Origin: Lentisphaerota bacterium
GTDB taxonomy: Bacteria; Verrucomicrobiota; Lentisphaeria; Victivallales; Victivallaceae
Direction of reading: 5' to 3'
Assembly (NCBI GenBank): GCA_015061815.1
Contig: SUVW01000003.1
Coordinates: forward strand, 62,001 to 126,000
DNA: 64,000 nucleotides
The notes below the pieces were generated by a model that did not search any database, was not told the origin of the DNA, and saw nothing but the letters and a program-made list of their open reading frames with translations. How positions within the stretch are numbered: position 1 is the first letter of the stretch; every line of letters starts with the position of its first letter. Below, in pieces: positions 33,283 to 44,272 of the stretch. The position numbers and the translations under genes were made by a program.

Positions 33283-36200
33283 GTGAAAAAAATCATTCTT
33301 TTTTTAACAGCGGCGGTCATATTGAATGCCGCCGGAGCATGGAAAACAGATATTGCCGGGGATAATCAGACGGCGGTGTTTTACAATGATGACGGGGAAA
33401 ACGCCATAAAAAATAAAAAAATGAAAATTTTTGCGATGGCAGGCCCGGGCAATTGGATGGAAAAAAAGTTTGATCTTTCCCAGCTGCCGCCGGAATGGAA
33501 AAATAATGTCGGCGGAGCTTCCATACGTATTTACATGCAGCTTGCCGACCAGAGCAAAGCGGTGAAAAAACGTCCCCGGGAAAACGGTTTTACCGAACAA
33601 ATGATTATTCAAATCAACGGAAAAAACAAAATTTACTCTACCGGCGATCCTCTTTGGCCGACTGCCAAGAAATGGGTGGATATCCCCATTTCGACCGAGG
33701 AACTGCAAGGCGATGAACTGGTCATCCGCATCGGCAAAATCAAATCTGACACCAATGATGATTATGTATACGTTGGTATGGATACATCCGCTGATCCGGG
33801 CAACAGTAAAATCAGCATCGACAGCGGCAAAAATTTCCGGCTGCAAAACCGCCATCTGCCTGAATTCAAAGGAGAATTCATGCTCCGTCTGGTTCTCTAC
33901 CGGGCGGTACAGGAATTCAGCGCGGATCTTACGGTCAAACCGGAAGCCGTATCCGCCTTCAAACTGGAAAACGGCTGCAAAACTGCTGACAAAGCTCTGG
34001 TCTTTGACGGTGTGAATTCCCGTGCCATCCTGAAAAATTCCAAAACTTTCAATGTTACGGAAAAGGGTCTGACCATTGCCGGAGTGATGCGGATGGATTA
34101 CAATGGCCCCGATTCACCGAAAAAAGATCACAATATGCTGATTGCCTTCAAGCCCGGCGCCTGGTTTCTCGGCAGGACCGGCAATCAGATAAATTTGAGT
34201 TTCAGCACTGACGGCAAAAGCTGGATGTATGCGCTTTTCGGCAGTGAGTTCCCCGACCTGGGCGAATGGTTCCATATCGCAGCCGTCTTTGAAAGAGTCA
34301 ATCAATCTGCAGAAAGTTTGATCGGCTACAACCTCACATTGTATCTCAATGGAGAACCTGCCGGACAGAAAATGTTTTATCACCTTGATCCGTCGGCGAC
34401 AGATGAACCGGTGATCATCGGTAACGGCAGCATAGAGAATTACGGCTTCAAAGGCAGTATTTCAGCTTTGGACATTTTTCAGCGTTCCCTCAATGCCGGG
34501 GAGATCGCCGAATTGATAAAAAAAGCCAACCGCATCAGCAAGCTGCCGCCGGGATTTGTGGAACTTATCCCGGAACTGGACAGACAACTGACGGCGGCAG
34601 CAAAAAATGCCCCCACTCCGTTGGCCCGTTTTCTGGTGAATATGGTCAAACGTGCCGCCGCGACCGGATATGATCAGAAAGCGATCCTTGCGGCCATGCC
34701 GAAAATGAAAAAGCTGTTTACGGCAGCTGATTCCCCGGAAAAGCTGGCCGCGAAATGGAATTCAGAGTCACCGCTTTTCAATATTTGCGCTTCTTCAAAC
34801 GCATTGCTTTTCACGGCTCCGGGCAAAAGTTCCGGCAACTCTCCGGTGCTGGGATTGTATGACCTGCACAGCCAGCGTGATATTTTCGACAATCGTGCCA
34901 CCAGCTGGGCAGTTACCGCCAACGGCCGCAAGATCCACGATCGCTCCACCGGGGTGAATTACCGGATGACTCCGGTGAAAAAGAACCGGAACGGCGGAAC
35001 TTTTCAGGTGATCTGGGAAAAAGCCGGAGATTTTGAATGTATTTCAAATTACACCTTTTCCGGCAGCCGTCTGGAACAGAGTTTTGAAGTAAAGAATCTC
35101 AATAAAAATCTGCTGATTTCCGAAGTGGACTTCCCCCGGTACTTTTTCACCAAACTTCCCGGCAAAAAGGATCAGTTGGTCTTTCCCAGATTCAACGGTC
35201 TGCTCCGGGATAATCCGGCAAGCGGCTACGGTGAAAGCGGCCTTTATCCCAGTTGCCATGCTTCGATGCAGTTCATCGGGTATTTTGATGAATCCGCCAA
35301 TGGTATTTACGCCGCATTTGAGGCAGTCGATGCCGGAGTGAAAACCCTTTCCGTCAGCGGCAAAAACAATACTCTTGAATACAAATGGAATTCTCCGGTG
35401 GCTCAACCATTCACCGGTCAGGGCGGCAACCACTACAAATCCGCCGGCAATGCCGTTGTTGAAACTTACCGGGGCAACTGGTTTGAAGCCGGACAGCTTT
35501 ACAAAAAATTCGTGGAGGCCAAAGCCCCCTGGGCGGTCAGAGAACTTCCCCGCAAAGATACTCCGGAATGGTACCGGGACAACTGCCTCTGGCTGGCTTC
35601 AAGTTCAGACCATGTCCCGTCGATGCTCTATTTGCGCAAATATTTTGACATCCCCTATGCTTCATGGCACTGTCAATGGTTCAATGTGGACAAAGGGACC
35701 TTGCCCGACTGGTCGATCCGTCAGCAGGATAAAGAACCGATAGCCAAACTGTTGAAAAACGGTATATATGTCCATCCATACTGCAACGCGCGTATATACG
35801 GTTATACCAACGGCAGATACTATATGGACCGGACGAAGAGCAAAGAATTTCTGGAAAACAGTGTGGTCCGGCCTGACGGACAGCGGTATTTTGAAGATTA
35901 TGACGGTGCCTACGGAGTGATGTGCCCCGGAACGGAGTTCTGGCAGGACAGGCTGCTGCAAATGGCCCGGGCTGTTGCTGACAATGGCATGAATGGCTGT
36001 TATTATGATCAGCTGCCCTGTTCCAGTCCCCGGGTCTGCTATGCCAAAAATCACGGTCACGCTCCCGGAGATCCGGCCTCATGGGCTCCGGGTTACTGGA
36101 AAATGCTCAAAGAGCTGCGCCGCCGTCACCCGCAGTTGGGATTGGATGGTGAGGACAACTCTGAAGTTTATGTCAACACGCTGGATGGATTCATGACCTG

Positions 36201-37350
36201 GCGCAGCAGCGGCGTCGGACACGTACCTCTTTTCCAATCCATTTACGGCGGCGGCCGGGCGCAATTCACGGCACGCGGATTCGATGCTTTCGGCGGCAAA
36301 AGCGGTTCTTATGAAGCGACCTTTGCCAAGCTCGGCGAACAGTTTGTTTACAGCGAACAGATCGGTTGGCTGCACATTTTTGACATCCGCTGGGGCACTC
36401 CCCGCCGCACTTACGCCAAAAAACTTGCCCATCTGCGCCGCGCGATGCTCGGTTATCTCAATGAATCAGACATGCTTGCTCCGCTGAAATTTGCAGAAAA
36501 AATTCCGCAGATGAGTGTGGTTTGGGGCTGTGTGGGAGAAACCATCACCAGTGACAAAGTGTTGTCCTGTGCGTGGAAGCGGCTGCGTGACGGCCGGATC
36601 GCAGTACTTTTCACCAACACCAGTGAAGAGAAGATCACCGTCAAACCGGCGACCCGTTATCCGGGATATGATAAACTTGCCGTCTGCTCCGAGGGCAAAG
36701 ATGTCCGTTATATCACTCTGGCCTCCGGCTCTGCTCTTCCGGCAGTGGAACTTGCACCGCACAGCACGGAAATCTGGCTGCTGGGCAAAACCTTTGACCG
36801 CGCTGAAGCGGAAAAAATCGCAGCAGTAACCAAAAAAGTTGCTTCATTCACCGATGCCGGGGAATCCATCCATTATCAGGCTCCGCAATTCAAAGTTTCC
36901 AAAAAGCTCACTGCGGATCCCGGGAAATGGTTCACCGCTGAAGACTCCTCCTGGCTGCTTTACGCATTCAAAGAACGGCATCCTTCTCTCGGTTTCAACA
37001 ACCGCAGCAGACAGGCCACCGAAGCAGAAAAAGGGAACTGGATACTGGCACGTGCCGGGGCGGTGATCAGCTATGGAGAAGTTGATTTCGGCAATAAAGC
37101 TCCGAAATATCTTGAAATGCAAATCGCGATCTCCCCGGAAAATGCCGGAGGAAAAATCAGCATGGATGATGTTTCCGGCCAATCGGAACCGAATAAAACT
37201 CTGGCGGAAATAACCACCGCTCCGACCGGAGGATTTTTCAAGTGGAAAACAGTCCGGGTACCGATCAAACCGGTCACCGGAAAGAGAACGATCGTATTTC
37301 ATGTTACCGGAAAGGATTGCAATATCCGGGCATGGAGAGTTATTAAATAA
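33283..37350 (+). CDS. Giant secreted glycosidase-like protein with LamG domain (DUF6259-like)
   Basis: 1355 residues with signal peptide [20 protein letters not shown]. Residues 20-220 form a beta domain. About 228-410 is a LamG/concanavalin-like domain ([47 protein letters not shown]). About 750-1130 resembles the glycosidase-like TIM barrel of DUF6259: [80 protein letters not shown]. Acidic pairs in YYDQ and DGEDNSE are candidate catalytic residues. A beta-sandwich closes the protein (about 1195-1355). Probably degrades or binds host or plant glycans outside the cell. It heads the locus controlled by the divergent AraC gene; a pseudopilin follows after 28 bp. The exact substrate is unknown. 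Confidence 0.88.
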   Translation: MKKIILFLTAAVILNAAGAWKTDIAGDNQTAVFYNDDGENAIKNKKMKIFAMAGPGNWMEKKFDLSQLPPEWKNNVGGASIRIYMQLADQSKAVKKRPRENGFTEQMIIQINGKNKIYSTGDPLWPTAKKWVDIPISTEELQGDELVIRIGKIKSDTNDDYVYVGMDTSADPGNSKISIDSGKNFRLQNRHLPEFKGEFMLRLVLYRAVQEFSADLTVKPEAVSAFKLENGCKTADKALVFDGVNSRAILKNSKTFNVTEKGLTIAGVMRMDYNGPDSPKKDHNMLIAFKPGAWFLGRTGNQINLSFSTDGKSWMYALFGSEFPDLGEWFHIAAVFERVNQSAESLIGYNLTLYLNGEPAGQKMFYHLDPSATDEPVIIGNGSIENYGFKGSISALDIFQRSLNAGEIAELIKKANRISKLPPGFVELIPELDRQLTAAAKNAPTPLARFLVNMVKRAAATGYDQKAILAAMPKMKKLFTAADSPEKLAAKWNSESPLFNICASSNALLFTAPGKSSGNSPVLGLYDLHSQRDIFDNRATSWAVTANGRKIHDRSTGVNYRMTPVKKNRNGGTFQVIWEKAGDFECISNYTFSGSRLEQSFEVKNLNKNLLISEVDFPRYFFTKLPGKKDQLVFPRFNGLLRDNPASGYGESGLYPSCHASMQFIGYFDESANGIYAAFEAVDAGVKTLSVSGKNNTLEYKWNSPVAQPFTGQGGNHYKSAGNAVVETYRGNWFEAGQLYKKFVEAKAPWAVRELPRKDTPEWYRDNCLWLASSSDHVPSMLYLRKYFDIPYASWHCQWFNVDKGTLPDWSIRQQDKEPIAKLLKNGIYVHPYCNARIYGYTNGRYYMDRTKSKEFLENSVVRPDGQRYFEDYDGAYGVMCPGTEFWQDRLLQMARAVADNGMNGCYYDQLPCSSPRVCYAKNHGHAPGDPASWAPGYWKMLKELRRRHPQLGLDGEDNSEVYVNTLDGFMTWRSSGVGHVPLFQSIYGGGRAQFTARGFDAFGGKSGSYEATFAKLGEQFVYSEQIGWLHIFDIRWGTPRRTYAKKLAHLRRAMLGYLNESDMLAPLKFAEKIPQMSVVWGCVGETITSDKVLSCAWKRLRDGRIAVLFTNTSEEKITVKPATRYPGYDKLAVCSEGKDVRYITLASGSALPAVELAPHSTEIWLLGKTFDRAEAEKIAAVTKKVASFTDAGESIHYQAPQFKVSKKLTADPGKWFTAEDSSWLLYAFKERHPSLGFNNRSRQATEAEKGNWILARAGAVISYGEVDFGNKAPKYLEMQIAISPENAGGKISMDDVSGQSEPNKTLAEITTAPTGGFFKWKTVRVPIKPVTGKRTIVFHVTGKDCNIRAWRVIK

Positions 37351-37378
37351 AACCAACAACACAAAGGAGGTAAGCATC

Positions 37379-38209
37379 ATGAAAGACATTAAAAGAACAC
37401 ATTACTTGCTTGGCATCAAGCAAGTAAACTCCCGGGAGTTTACGTTGATCGAACTTCTCGTTGTAATTGCGATCATAGCAATTCTGGCGGCAATATTGCT
37501 TCCCGCCCTCAATTCGGCGCGTGAACGCGGCCGCGCCGCCAGCTGTATCAACAATCTCAAACAGAATGGTATGGCAGCCCTGCAGTATGCCAGTGACAAT
37601 GGTGACTTATTGCCGGTAAAAATGGGTGGCGGAGATTTCCAAGCGGTAGCAAACGACAGCACCTTGACACTCTCCGGCGCACTGGTTCTGGGATTCAAAA
37701 CAATCGGACAGCCCGTTGAACCCGGCAAAGGCTATCTGGCTGATTACAGCACTCTTATGTGCCCGAGTGCCGGAACTCCCGCTGTCATGCCGGCTGGCAA
37801 GACCCGGAATGAAATGATCAAATTCAGCGGCGGATATGCAGTTTCATTCGGGAAAAATTATCATCCGTACGTTTACGACGCGGAGGCACCGGTCACTTTG
37901 GGACTCGGGAACAACACAGACCTGAACTTCATGCTGCAATTGAAAAAAGCTAAACAGCACTCCCGGGTACTTATATTTGCAGAAGGATACCGGGTAAACG
38001 ATTCCACCCTTGGTGGTGTTTGTTCGATGTTTTCCAACAATGGCAGTAATTTAATGAATTTTCTGCATAACGGTCAGATGAATGCACTCTGGGCGGATGG
38101 TCACGTGGATACCAATACTCCGGAAAGCTTCAAATCGATCTTTACTGCTGCCAATGGCTATTTCCCAATTACTCAAGTCCGTGTGAACGGAAGTGTCAAA
38201 TCTTTATGA
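37379..38209 (+). CDS. H-X9-DG pseudopilin with palindromic leader
   Basis: 276 residues; ATG 37379 follows AAAGGAGGTAAG, one of the best ribosome-binding sites in the window. A 23-residue leader ends NSRE, then [18 protein letters not shown] forms the pilin helix (Glu at +5), followed by the [19 protein letters not shown] stretch conserved in these proteins. The C-terminus has [13 protein letters not shown]. Such proteins are processed by a prepilin peptidase and assembled or retained by a type II secretion-like machine. The leader DNA contains a 22-bp hairpin and an 18-bp palindrome. It is close behind the secreted glycosidase-like gene, hence probably co-expressed, perhaps as a substrate-holding surface component. 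Confidence 0.93.
   Translation: MKDIKRTHYLLGIKQVNSREFTLIELLVVIAIIAILAAILLPALNSARERGRAASCINNLKQNGMAALQYASDNGDLLPVKMGGGDFQAVANDSTLTLSGALVLGFKTIGQPVEPGKGYLADYSTLMCPSAGTPAVMPAGKTRNEMIKFSGGYAVSFGKNYHPYVYDAEAPVTLGLGNNTDLNFMLQLKKAKQHSRVLIFAEGYRVNDSTLGGVCSMFSNNGSNLMNFLHNGQMNALWADGHVDTNTPESFKSIFTAANGYFPITQVRVNGSVKSL
37404..37442. repeat. Hairpin and palindrome in the pseudopilin leader
   Basis: ACTTGCTT-GGCATC-AAGCAAGT (37404-37425, 22 bp) abuts TAAACTCCCGGGAGTTTA (37425-37442, 18-bp perfect palindrome). Both are translated in frame. The same layout with other bases occurs in the pseudopilin at 17128. Confidence 0.9.
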
Positions 38210-38217
38210 TATCCTGT

Positions 38218-38237
38218 CCCCGGCGGCAACGCCGGGG
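38218..38237. other. GC-rich stem-loop after the pseudopilin gene
   Basis: CCCCGGCG-GCAA-CGCCGGGG, an 8-bp stem with a tetraloop, 9 bases after the stop. No T-run follows, so it may stabilise the mRNA end rather than terminate. Confidence 0.6.
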
Positions 38238-38284
38238 AAACTGTTTCATAAACGGCAAAAATCACAAAAAATAATTCGGAGCTA

Positions 38285-38313
38285 TTGATTGTTCCGGAAA
38301 CGTGTGCTATATT
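38285..38313 (+). promoter_or_regulatory. Promoter of the SSS transporter gene
   Basis: TTGATT at 38285-38290, 17 bp, TATATT at 38308-38313 with TGTGC just before it (extended -10). Confidence 0.75.
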
Positions 38314-38385
38314 AACTCCGTCAAACCGGTTTCACAAGGATGCCGGACGCTTTAATTTTAAAAAACAAGGAGTTGAAAGAGAAAA

Positions 38386-40710
38386 ATGCATTGGTTAGAC
38401 TGGATTTTGGTATTTATACCGCTACTCATCGTAATTTGGGTCGGGGTAAAGTCCCAACGCTATTGCACAAGCGTGGCGGACTTCCTTTCCGCCAGCCGTG
38501 TTGCCGGCCGCTATATGGTTTGTGTGGCATCGGGTGAAGCCGGAACCGGATTGATTTCAGTGGTAGCCATGCTGGAGTTGTATTATCACTGCGGATTTTC
38601 CTACTCATTCTGGAACCAGGTGATGATCCCGATGACTCTGGTTTTTTCTCTGACCGGCTTCTGTGTCTACCGTTACCGCGAAACCAAAGCCATGACCATC
38701 GGTCAGTTCCTTGAAATGCGCTACAACCGCGCTTTCCGGATCTTCGCTTCGATCCTCCAGTCGATCAGCGGTATTCTCAATTACGCCATCTTCCCGGCGG
38801 TCGGCGGCAGATTTTTCATCTACTTCCTCGACCTGCCCCACCACTTTGAATTTCTGGGCATCACCTGGTCTACTTTCGGTGTCGTCATGGCATCATTCCT
38901 CCTGATCGCTCTGGCCATCTGTATGCTCGGCGGTCAGGTCACCATCATGGTCACCGACTGTATCCAGGGACTGCTCTCCTATCCTCTTTACATGATCATT
39001 GTCATTTACTTCATCTGGAACTTCTCATGGTTCGATGAGATCGCTCCGACGATGATCAACCGCGTGGCCGATGAGAGCTTCCTGAATCCCTTTGACATGG
39101 AAAACATGCGCACATTCAACGTCTTCTACGTTGTTGTCGGTATCTTCTCATCCATCATCAACCGCGTCGGTATGGGCGGTGCCATCGGTTATTCCGGCGC
39201 AGCTAAAAATGCCCATGAACAGAAAATGGGCGGACTGCTGGGCACCTGGCGCAGCGGATTCTCCAGCATGATGTATGTGCTTGTCGCCATCTGCGGCATC
39301 ACCTTCCTCAATCACTTCGACTTCGCTCCCAAAGCAAAAGAGACCCGTATGTATGTCGCGGCCAAAGTGGTCGACGAAGTCATGCACGACAGCAAATTCG
39401 ATACAGCCAAAGCTCCTTTGCAAAAAGATTTTGAAGCGATCCCCGAATTGACGGAAGAACAATTCAAAACTACCAGACTTTCCCAGAAAGACAATCTCGA
39501 AACTCCCTATGTCCAGGCGGTTGCGGAAAACACCAAAGGCATCGAGGGTGCCGGAGCTATTCCGCAGAAATTCTCCACCATCTACCATCAGATGCTGCTG
39601 CCGGTGGCAATGCGTGATTTGCTGCCCATCGGTATCACCGGTATTTTCTGCGCGATCATGATCTTCCTGCTCATCTCCACCGACACCACTTATATGCATT
39701 CCTGGGGTACGGTGCTGATGCAGGATATTTTCATGACCATCACCAAAAAGACTTTTTCGCCGAAAACCCACTTGTGGCTGCTACGCGGATTCATCACGCT
39801 GGTCTGTCTTTTTGCCTTCTTCTTCAGTTTCTACTTTGCTCAGATCGACTACATTCTGATGTTCTTCCAGATCACCGGTGCCATCTGGCTCGGCGGCGGC
39901 GGCGCGGTTTGCATGTTCGGACTCTACACCCGCTGGGGTACTCCGGCCGGTGCGTTTGCCGGACTTGGCGGCGGTTCATTCCTGGCGGTAGCCGGATTCG
40001 TCCTGCAGAACACCTGGGCCGAACACGTCTATCCTTTCCTTGCGCGTAACGGTTGGGTCGAAAGCGTCGGCAACTTCCTTGAAACGGTTTCCAAGCCTCT
40101 CAATCCCTGGGTTGTCTGGACGATGGATGCCCAGAAGTTCCCGATCAACTCGCAGGAAATTCTCTTTATCGCCATGCTCTCCAGCGTGCTACTCTATGTG
40201 ATCGTGTCGCTGCTCACCTATCGCAAGCCCTTCAACCTTGACCGGATGCTCCATCGCGGCAAATATGCTCTGGACGGCGATAAGAAAGTGGAATTGCCCG
40301 CATTCAGCTTGAAAAATATGTACAAGAAACTCATCGGTATCACTCCGGAATATACCAGAGGCGACAAAATCCTCGCCTGGAGCGTATTCGGTTACAGTTT
40401 CGTCTACATGTTCCTGATCCTTTTCCTCGGTTCGGTCATCTGCAATCTGATCTCTCCCTGGGGAAGCAAAGGATGGAGCAACTACTTCCTGGTTGCCAAC
40501 CTGATCGTCCCGGCCATCATCGGTATTGTATCGACCTTCTGGTTCGGCATGTGCGGAACCCGGGATCTGATCCGGCTTTTCCGTGACCTGGCCAACAAAA
40601 AGGATAACCATCTGGATAACGGACAGGTTTCCGGCAACATGTCGCTCGCGGATAAAGCGGCCCTCGAAGCCGTTGATAAAGATACTGCCTCTGAAAAAGA
40701 ACAGCAGTAA
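38386..40710 (+). CDS. Sodium:solute symporter (SSS family), long form
   Basis: Inner-membrane sodium-coupled transporter, 774 residues, against about 500-600 in typical SSS members. AAGGAG precedes ATG 38386. The N-terminus ([20 protein letters not shown], then [10 protein letters not shown]) and the [20 protein letters not shown] segment are family hallmarks. About 13 membrane helices are visible. Extra length comes from a charged loop at about 305-410 ([20 protein letters not shown] onward) and a C-terminal charged tail. Its position between a secreted glycosidase-like gene and a GH106-like gene suggests import of the released mono- or oligosaccharide. Substrate unknown. It has its own promoter and terminator. 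Confidence 0.92.
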   Translation: MHWLDWILVFIPLLIVIWVGVKSQRYCTSVADFLSASRVAGRYMVCVASGEAGTGLISVVAMLELYYHCGFSYSFWNQVMIPMTLVFSLTGFCVYRYRETKAMTIGQFLEMRYNRAFRIFASILQSISGILNYAIFPAVGGRFFIYFLDLPHHFEFLGITWSTFGVVMASFLLIALAICMLGGQVTIMVTDCIQGLLSYPLYMIIVIYFIWNFSWFDEIAPTMINRVADESFLNPFDMENMRTFNVFYVVVGIFSSIINRVGMGGAIGYSGAAKNAHEQKMGGLLGTWRSGFSSMMYVLVAICGITFLNHFDFAPKAKETRMYVAAKVVDEVMHDSKFDTAKAPLQKDFEAIPELTEEQFKTTRLSQKDNLETPYVQAVAENTKGIEGAGAIPQKFSTIYHQMLLPVAMRDLLPIGITGIFCAIMIFLLISTDTTYMHSWGTVLMQDIFMTITKKTFSPKTHLWLLRGFITLVCLFAFFFSFYFAQIDYILMFFQITGAIWLGGGGAVCMFGLYTRWGTPAGAFAGLGGGSFLAVAGFVLQNTWAEHVYPFLARNGWVESVGNFLETVSKPLNPWVVWTMDAQKFPINSQEILFIAMLSSVLLYVIVSLLTYRKPFNLDRMLHRGKYALDGDKKVELPAFSLKNMYKKLIGITPEYTRGDKILAWSVFGYSFVYMFLILFLGSVICNLISPWGSKGWSNYFLVANLIVPAIIGIVSTFWFGMCGTRDLIRLFRDLANKKDNHLDNGQVSGNMSLADKAALEAVDKDTASEKEQQ

Positions 40711-40732
40711 GCTGGAATATATATCAAACAGT

Positions 40733-40766
40733 TCCCCCGGAAGCAAATTCCGGGGGATTTTTTTTT
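40733..40766 (+). terminator. Terminator of the SSS transporter gene
   Basis: TCCCCCGG (40733-40740), 9-base loop, CCGGGGGA (40750-40757), then nine T. Confidence 0.92.
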
Positions 40767-40803
40767 ACCGGCGGCAAACGGCGGCTGTACCGGGTGCGCG
40801 GGC

Positions 40804-40823
40804 GGGCGGCAAACGTGCCGCCC
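40804..40823. repeat. REP-like palindrome, copy 1
   Basis: GGGCGGCA-AACG-TGCCGCCC. Related cores (GGCGGCAAACGTGCCGC or its reverse complement) occur near 44038, 45137 and 45229. Confidence 0.7.
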
Positions 40824-40946
40824 CCCTATTTTGAGACTTTCTTACAACTTTTTCGGAATTATATCACAGTTTTTTCTTTTTTTCGGGGTATATTAAGGGC
40901 GTATTTAAAAAAATAACTCAACAGCCAACAACAAGGGTTTGACAAT

Positions 40947-43900
40947 ATGAACGGCGTGGATTCTGAAATTTTTTTTAAAAACTTTATTTCTCCCGGCAAA
41001 GAATACCGGGGAATGCCTTTCTGGGCGTGGAACGCCCGCCTGGATGAAACAGAATTGCGCCGGCAGATCAGATCATTTCACGAAATGGGATTAGGTGGAT
41101 TTTTCATGCATTCCCGGGTGGGACTGGATACGGAATATTTGGGAAAAGAGTGGTTCAATTGCATCAAAGCCTGCACCGATGAAGCTGAAAAGCTGGGCAT
41201 GCAGGCGTGGCTTTACGATGAGGACCGCTGGCCATCCGGAGCCGCCGGAGGGTTGGTGACCCGCGATGACAGATTCAAAATGAAAGAGCTGCGCTCGGAG
41301 TATTCTGCCGATGCCGCAGCTTTGAGCGGAAAGGGGGCCACCGTCGGATACTATCTGGCTGAAATCGATGCCGGCAAAAGAATTATCAAAAACTGCCGCG
41401 AAATCGATTCCCCGGCGGGAATCACACCGGAAGGAGATGAAGTTTTCCTCCGGATCTACTGGCAATACCATGAAAGTTCCTCATGGTTCAACGGGGAAAC
41501 CTATCTGGATACCATGAATCCGGAAGCGGTCGGCAGATTCATCGCCGTCACCCACGAAAAATACCGGGAGCAAACCGGCGGAAAATTCGGCAATACCATC
41601 CCCGGAATATTTACTGATGAACCGAATTATCTCCACTTTTCAAAGATGGCTCTCCCCTGGACAGCGGCCATGCCGGAGAAATTTCAGGAAAAATATCACT
41701 GCAGTATAACTGCGCATCTGCCGGAATTATTCTTTGACCCGGCCGACGGTTTAAGTCAGTTGCGCTGGCAGTTTTTCAATCTGGCCACCGAATTGTTTGT
41801 CGATGCATTTTCCCGGCAGATCGGCGATTGGTGCGAAAAAAATTCGCTCAAATCAACCGGACATGTCCTTTCTGAAGACTCCCTTACCGGTCAGGTGGCC
41901 ACCGTCGGGGCCGCAATGCGCTTCTACGAATATATGCAAGTGCCGGGAATCGACCTGCTTACTGAAATCTGGAATATTTTTACCACTGTCAAACAATGCA
42001 CCTCCGCCGCGCGGCAATTCGGCAAACCTTTGCGCTTGAGTGAAACATACGGCACGACCGGATGGGACTTCCCGCTGGCCGGACATAAAACTCTGGGTGA
42101 CTGGCAGTACGCTCTGGGAATCAACTGCCGCTGTCTGCATCTGGCATTTTATTCGATGAAAGGTGAAGCCAAACGGGATTATCCGGCCAGTATCCATTAC
42201 CAGTCGCCCTGGTACAAACAGTATCATGTGCTGGAAGATCACTTCGCCCGGCTCGGAGCCGCCCTGACCGGCGCGGAAGAGATCCGCAAACTTCTATTCA
42301 TCCACCCGATCGAATCACGCTGGTGCAACTATCTGCCGCATGATGAAGTCATCCCCGCCAAACGCCCGCCGTACGATACCGCGTTTGAAAAATTGACCAA
42401 TACCCTCCTGGCGGAAAATCTGGATTTTGATTACGGCGATGAAGCGATCATGGCAAAAATCGGCAAAGTTGATTCCGCCACGCTTGAAATCGGCAAAGCT
42501 GAATATCAGGCGGTGCTTATCCCGCAGCTGCTGACCATAAGGCAAAGCACTCTGGATCTGCTGAAGCGTTTCGCACTTGCCGGAGGCATGGTCTGTTATC
42601 TGGGAGAGGCCCCGGAATATGTCGATGCAGTCAAATCGTCCCGGGCGCAGGAGGTTTTCCGGGATCACTTCCACCCGGTAACGGCGGATAACTTCATTTC
42701 TGAACTCTCTCCCCGGTCGCGGGTGTTTTCACTGCAGACGCCCGATGGCAAAGAGGCCGGACCGATGCTGGCATTTACCGGCAGAAAATCTTTCGGCACT
42801 CTCTTTTTCGTCACCAATACCGGCGCGGAATTCGCTGAAAATATGCTGAACAATCCCCGGGTGGCGGAAAGAAATACCGCATTTGACCGGATTGATATTT
42901 CACTCGCTTTGCCCGAAGAGGGGAAAGTTTATGAATTGGATACTGTAAACGGTAAAATTTCAGAAAAAGAGTACACTTATTCCGACGGCAAATACCATTT
43001 TTCCGCCGGTTTTGCTCCCCGCGATTCGCGGTTGTTCCTGATTTCAAAGGAAGCGATACCGGCTTCGCAGCTGTCTGCTCCGGCGGCCGCCGTACCGGCG
43101 GATCACGTTGAAATAAATTTGCCCGCCGCAAATTGGGAATGCCGGACCGATGAACCGAATTGTCTGCTGCTTGACCATGCCGATGTGACAGTTGACGGAG
43201 TAAAACGTTTTGATGATCAGTATATTCTGACCACCGATTCCATTCTGCGCAAGGAACTCGGCGGCGGCACACGCGGCGAAGCAATGATCCAGCCCTGGTG
43301 CCGCAAAAATAAAGCAGTTTCACGGAAATATGATCTGCTTCTGGATTATCACTTCACCGTCAAAGATATACCGCATAACGCGAAAATCGCTTTGGAAGAA
43401 CCGGAAAATTGCCGTCTGACCCTCAACGGTCATCCCATCAATACGACCGGAAAAACCGGATGGTTCGTCGACCGGGCGATCCGGACTGTCGATATCCCGG
43501 AAGGCGTGATGTGCACCGGCAGGAACCATCTGCGCTGCCAACTGGATTTCGATGCCGCCTGCGCCGGTTTGGAATATATCTACATCCTCGGCAACTTCGG
43601 GGTAGATCAGATTGATGCAATAACCGCCATGCCGGAAGTGCTTGACTGCGGCAACTGGTGCGAACAGAAATTACCCTACTATTCCGGAGCTGTCACCTAC
43701 TGCAGAGAGTTGCCGGAACTTCCGGAAGGGAAAAGAATATTTATGGAAATTCCCCGCTGGGCCGGTTCGATCATGGAAATAAGCGTCAATGATTCCCCGG
43801 TCCTGACCGTCGGCTGGCCGCCGGAATCTGTGGAATTGACCGGCTTGATCAAACCCGGAGAAAAAAATATACTGAATATAAAAGTGGTCAGCCACCGGCG

Positions 43901-44087
43901 CAACGCTTTCGGACCATTCTATCTGAAAGATAAGTGGACACCCTGGATGGGACCGAAAACTTTCTGCGCTTATGAAACCGGCGGCATCAAAAATCTTGTC
44001 CCATGCGGTCTGCTGTTGCCGCCGATACTGAAAGTGGCGGCGGCAGACGTGCCGCTCCGCCAACCACACCTGCACTCACCACGTTGA
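40947..44087 (+). CDS. GH106-like glycoside hydrolase
   Basis: 1046 residues, no signal peptide seen, so possibly cytoplasmic. The N-terminus is characteristic of the GH106 (alpha-L-rhamnosidase) group: RGMPFWAWNARLDETELRRQ, MGLGGFFMHSRVGLDTEYLG, and WLYDEDRWPSGAAGG at about 88-102, with EPNYLHFSK near 224. Central barrel to about 560, then beta domains. A galactose-binding-like sandwich (about 790-1030) includes CRLTLNGHPINTTGKTGWF and RNHLRCQLDFDAACAG. Likely removes rhamnose or a similar sugar from oligosaccharides imported by the adjacent SSS protein. The last 12 residues (from VPLRQPHLHSPR) are encoded by the left inverted repeat of the next segment, so the native C-terminus was probably different. 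Confidence 0.88.
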   Translation: MNGVDSEIFFKNFISPGKEYRGMPFWAWNARLDETELRRQIRSFHEMGLGGFFMHSRVGLDTEYLGKEWFNCIKACTDEAEKLGMQAWLYDEDRWPSGAAGGLVTRDDRFKMKELRSEYSADAAALSGKGATVGYYLAEIDAGKRIIKNCREIDSPAGITPEGDEVFLRIYWQYHESSSWFNGETYLDTMNPEAVGRFIAVTHEKYREQTGGKFGNTIPGIFTDEPNYLHFSKMALPWTAAMPEKFQEKYHCSITAHLPELFFDPADGLSQLRWQFFNLATELFVDAFSRQIGDWCEKNSLKSTGHVLSEDSLTGQVATVGAAMRFYEYMQVPGIDLLTEIWNIFTTVKQCTSAARQFGKPLRLSETYGTTGWDFPLAGHKTLGDWQYALGINCRCLHLAFYSMKGEAKRDYPASIHYQSPWYKQYHVLEDHFARLGAALTGAEEIRKLLFIHPIESRWCNYLPHDEVIPAKRPPYDTAFEKLTNTLLAENLDFDYGDEAIMAKIGKVDSATLEIGKAEYQAVLIPQLLTIRQSTLDLLKRFALAGGMVCYLGEAPEYVDAVKSSRAQEVFRDHFHPVTADNFISELSPRSRVFSLQTPDGKEAGPMLAFTGRKSFGTLFFVTNTGAEFAENMLNNPRVAERNTAFDRIDISLALPEEGKVYELDTVNGKISEKEYTYSDGKYHFSAGFAPRDSRLFLISKEAIPASQLSAPAAAVPADHVEINLPAANWECRTDEPNCLLLDHADVTVDGVKRFDDQYILTTDSILRKELGGGTRGEAMIQPWCRKNKAVSRKYDLLLDYHFTVKDIPHNAKIALEEPENCRLTLNGHPINTTGKTGWFVDRAIRTVDIPEGVMCTGRNHLRCQLDFDAACAGLEYIYILGNFGVDQIDAITAMPEVLDCGNWCEQKLPYYSGAVTYCRELPELPEGKRIFMEIPRWAGSIMEISVNDSPVLTVGWPPESVELTGLIKPGEKNILNIKVVSHRRNAFGPFYLKDKWTPWMGPKTFCAYETGGIKNLVPCGLLLPPILKVAAADVPLRQPHLHSPR

Positions 44088-44168
44088 TTTGCACTCCCAC
44101 GCCCCTTGCAACAAAATCTCAAATAATGAGATTTGCTCCGAGTGTTACGATTTAGAGGGGCAAAAGAT

Positions 44169-44197
44169 TTGTTTTTTTCACAGTTTTTGTGTAAAAT
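44169..44197 (+). promoter_or_regulatory. Promoter of the cassette pseudopilin gene
   Basis: TTGTTT at 44169-44174, 17 bp, TAAAAT at 44192-44197. A CACA/TGTG dyad lies in the spacer. Confidence 0.55.
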
Positions 44198-44272
44198 ATA
44201 TGTTAGCGAGTACGGTAATAATGCCGAAAAAAATGCGGATGGTCCGCAAAAAAAGAAAGGAAAAACAAAAAA

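Noticed and set aside
33283-37350. Full sulfatase or known GH family assignment for the giant secreted protein
   Set aside because: No sulfatase CxPxR motif and no confident GH signature; only DUF6259-like barrel and LamG patterns are visible.
38218-38237. Rho-independent terminator after the pseudopilin at 37379
   Set aside because: The stem is strong but no T-run follows, so I list it only as a stem-loop.
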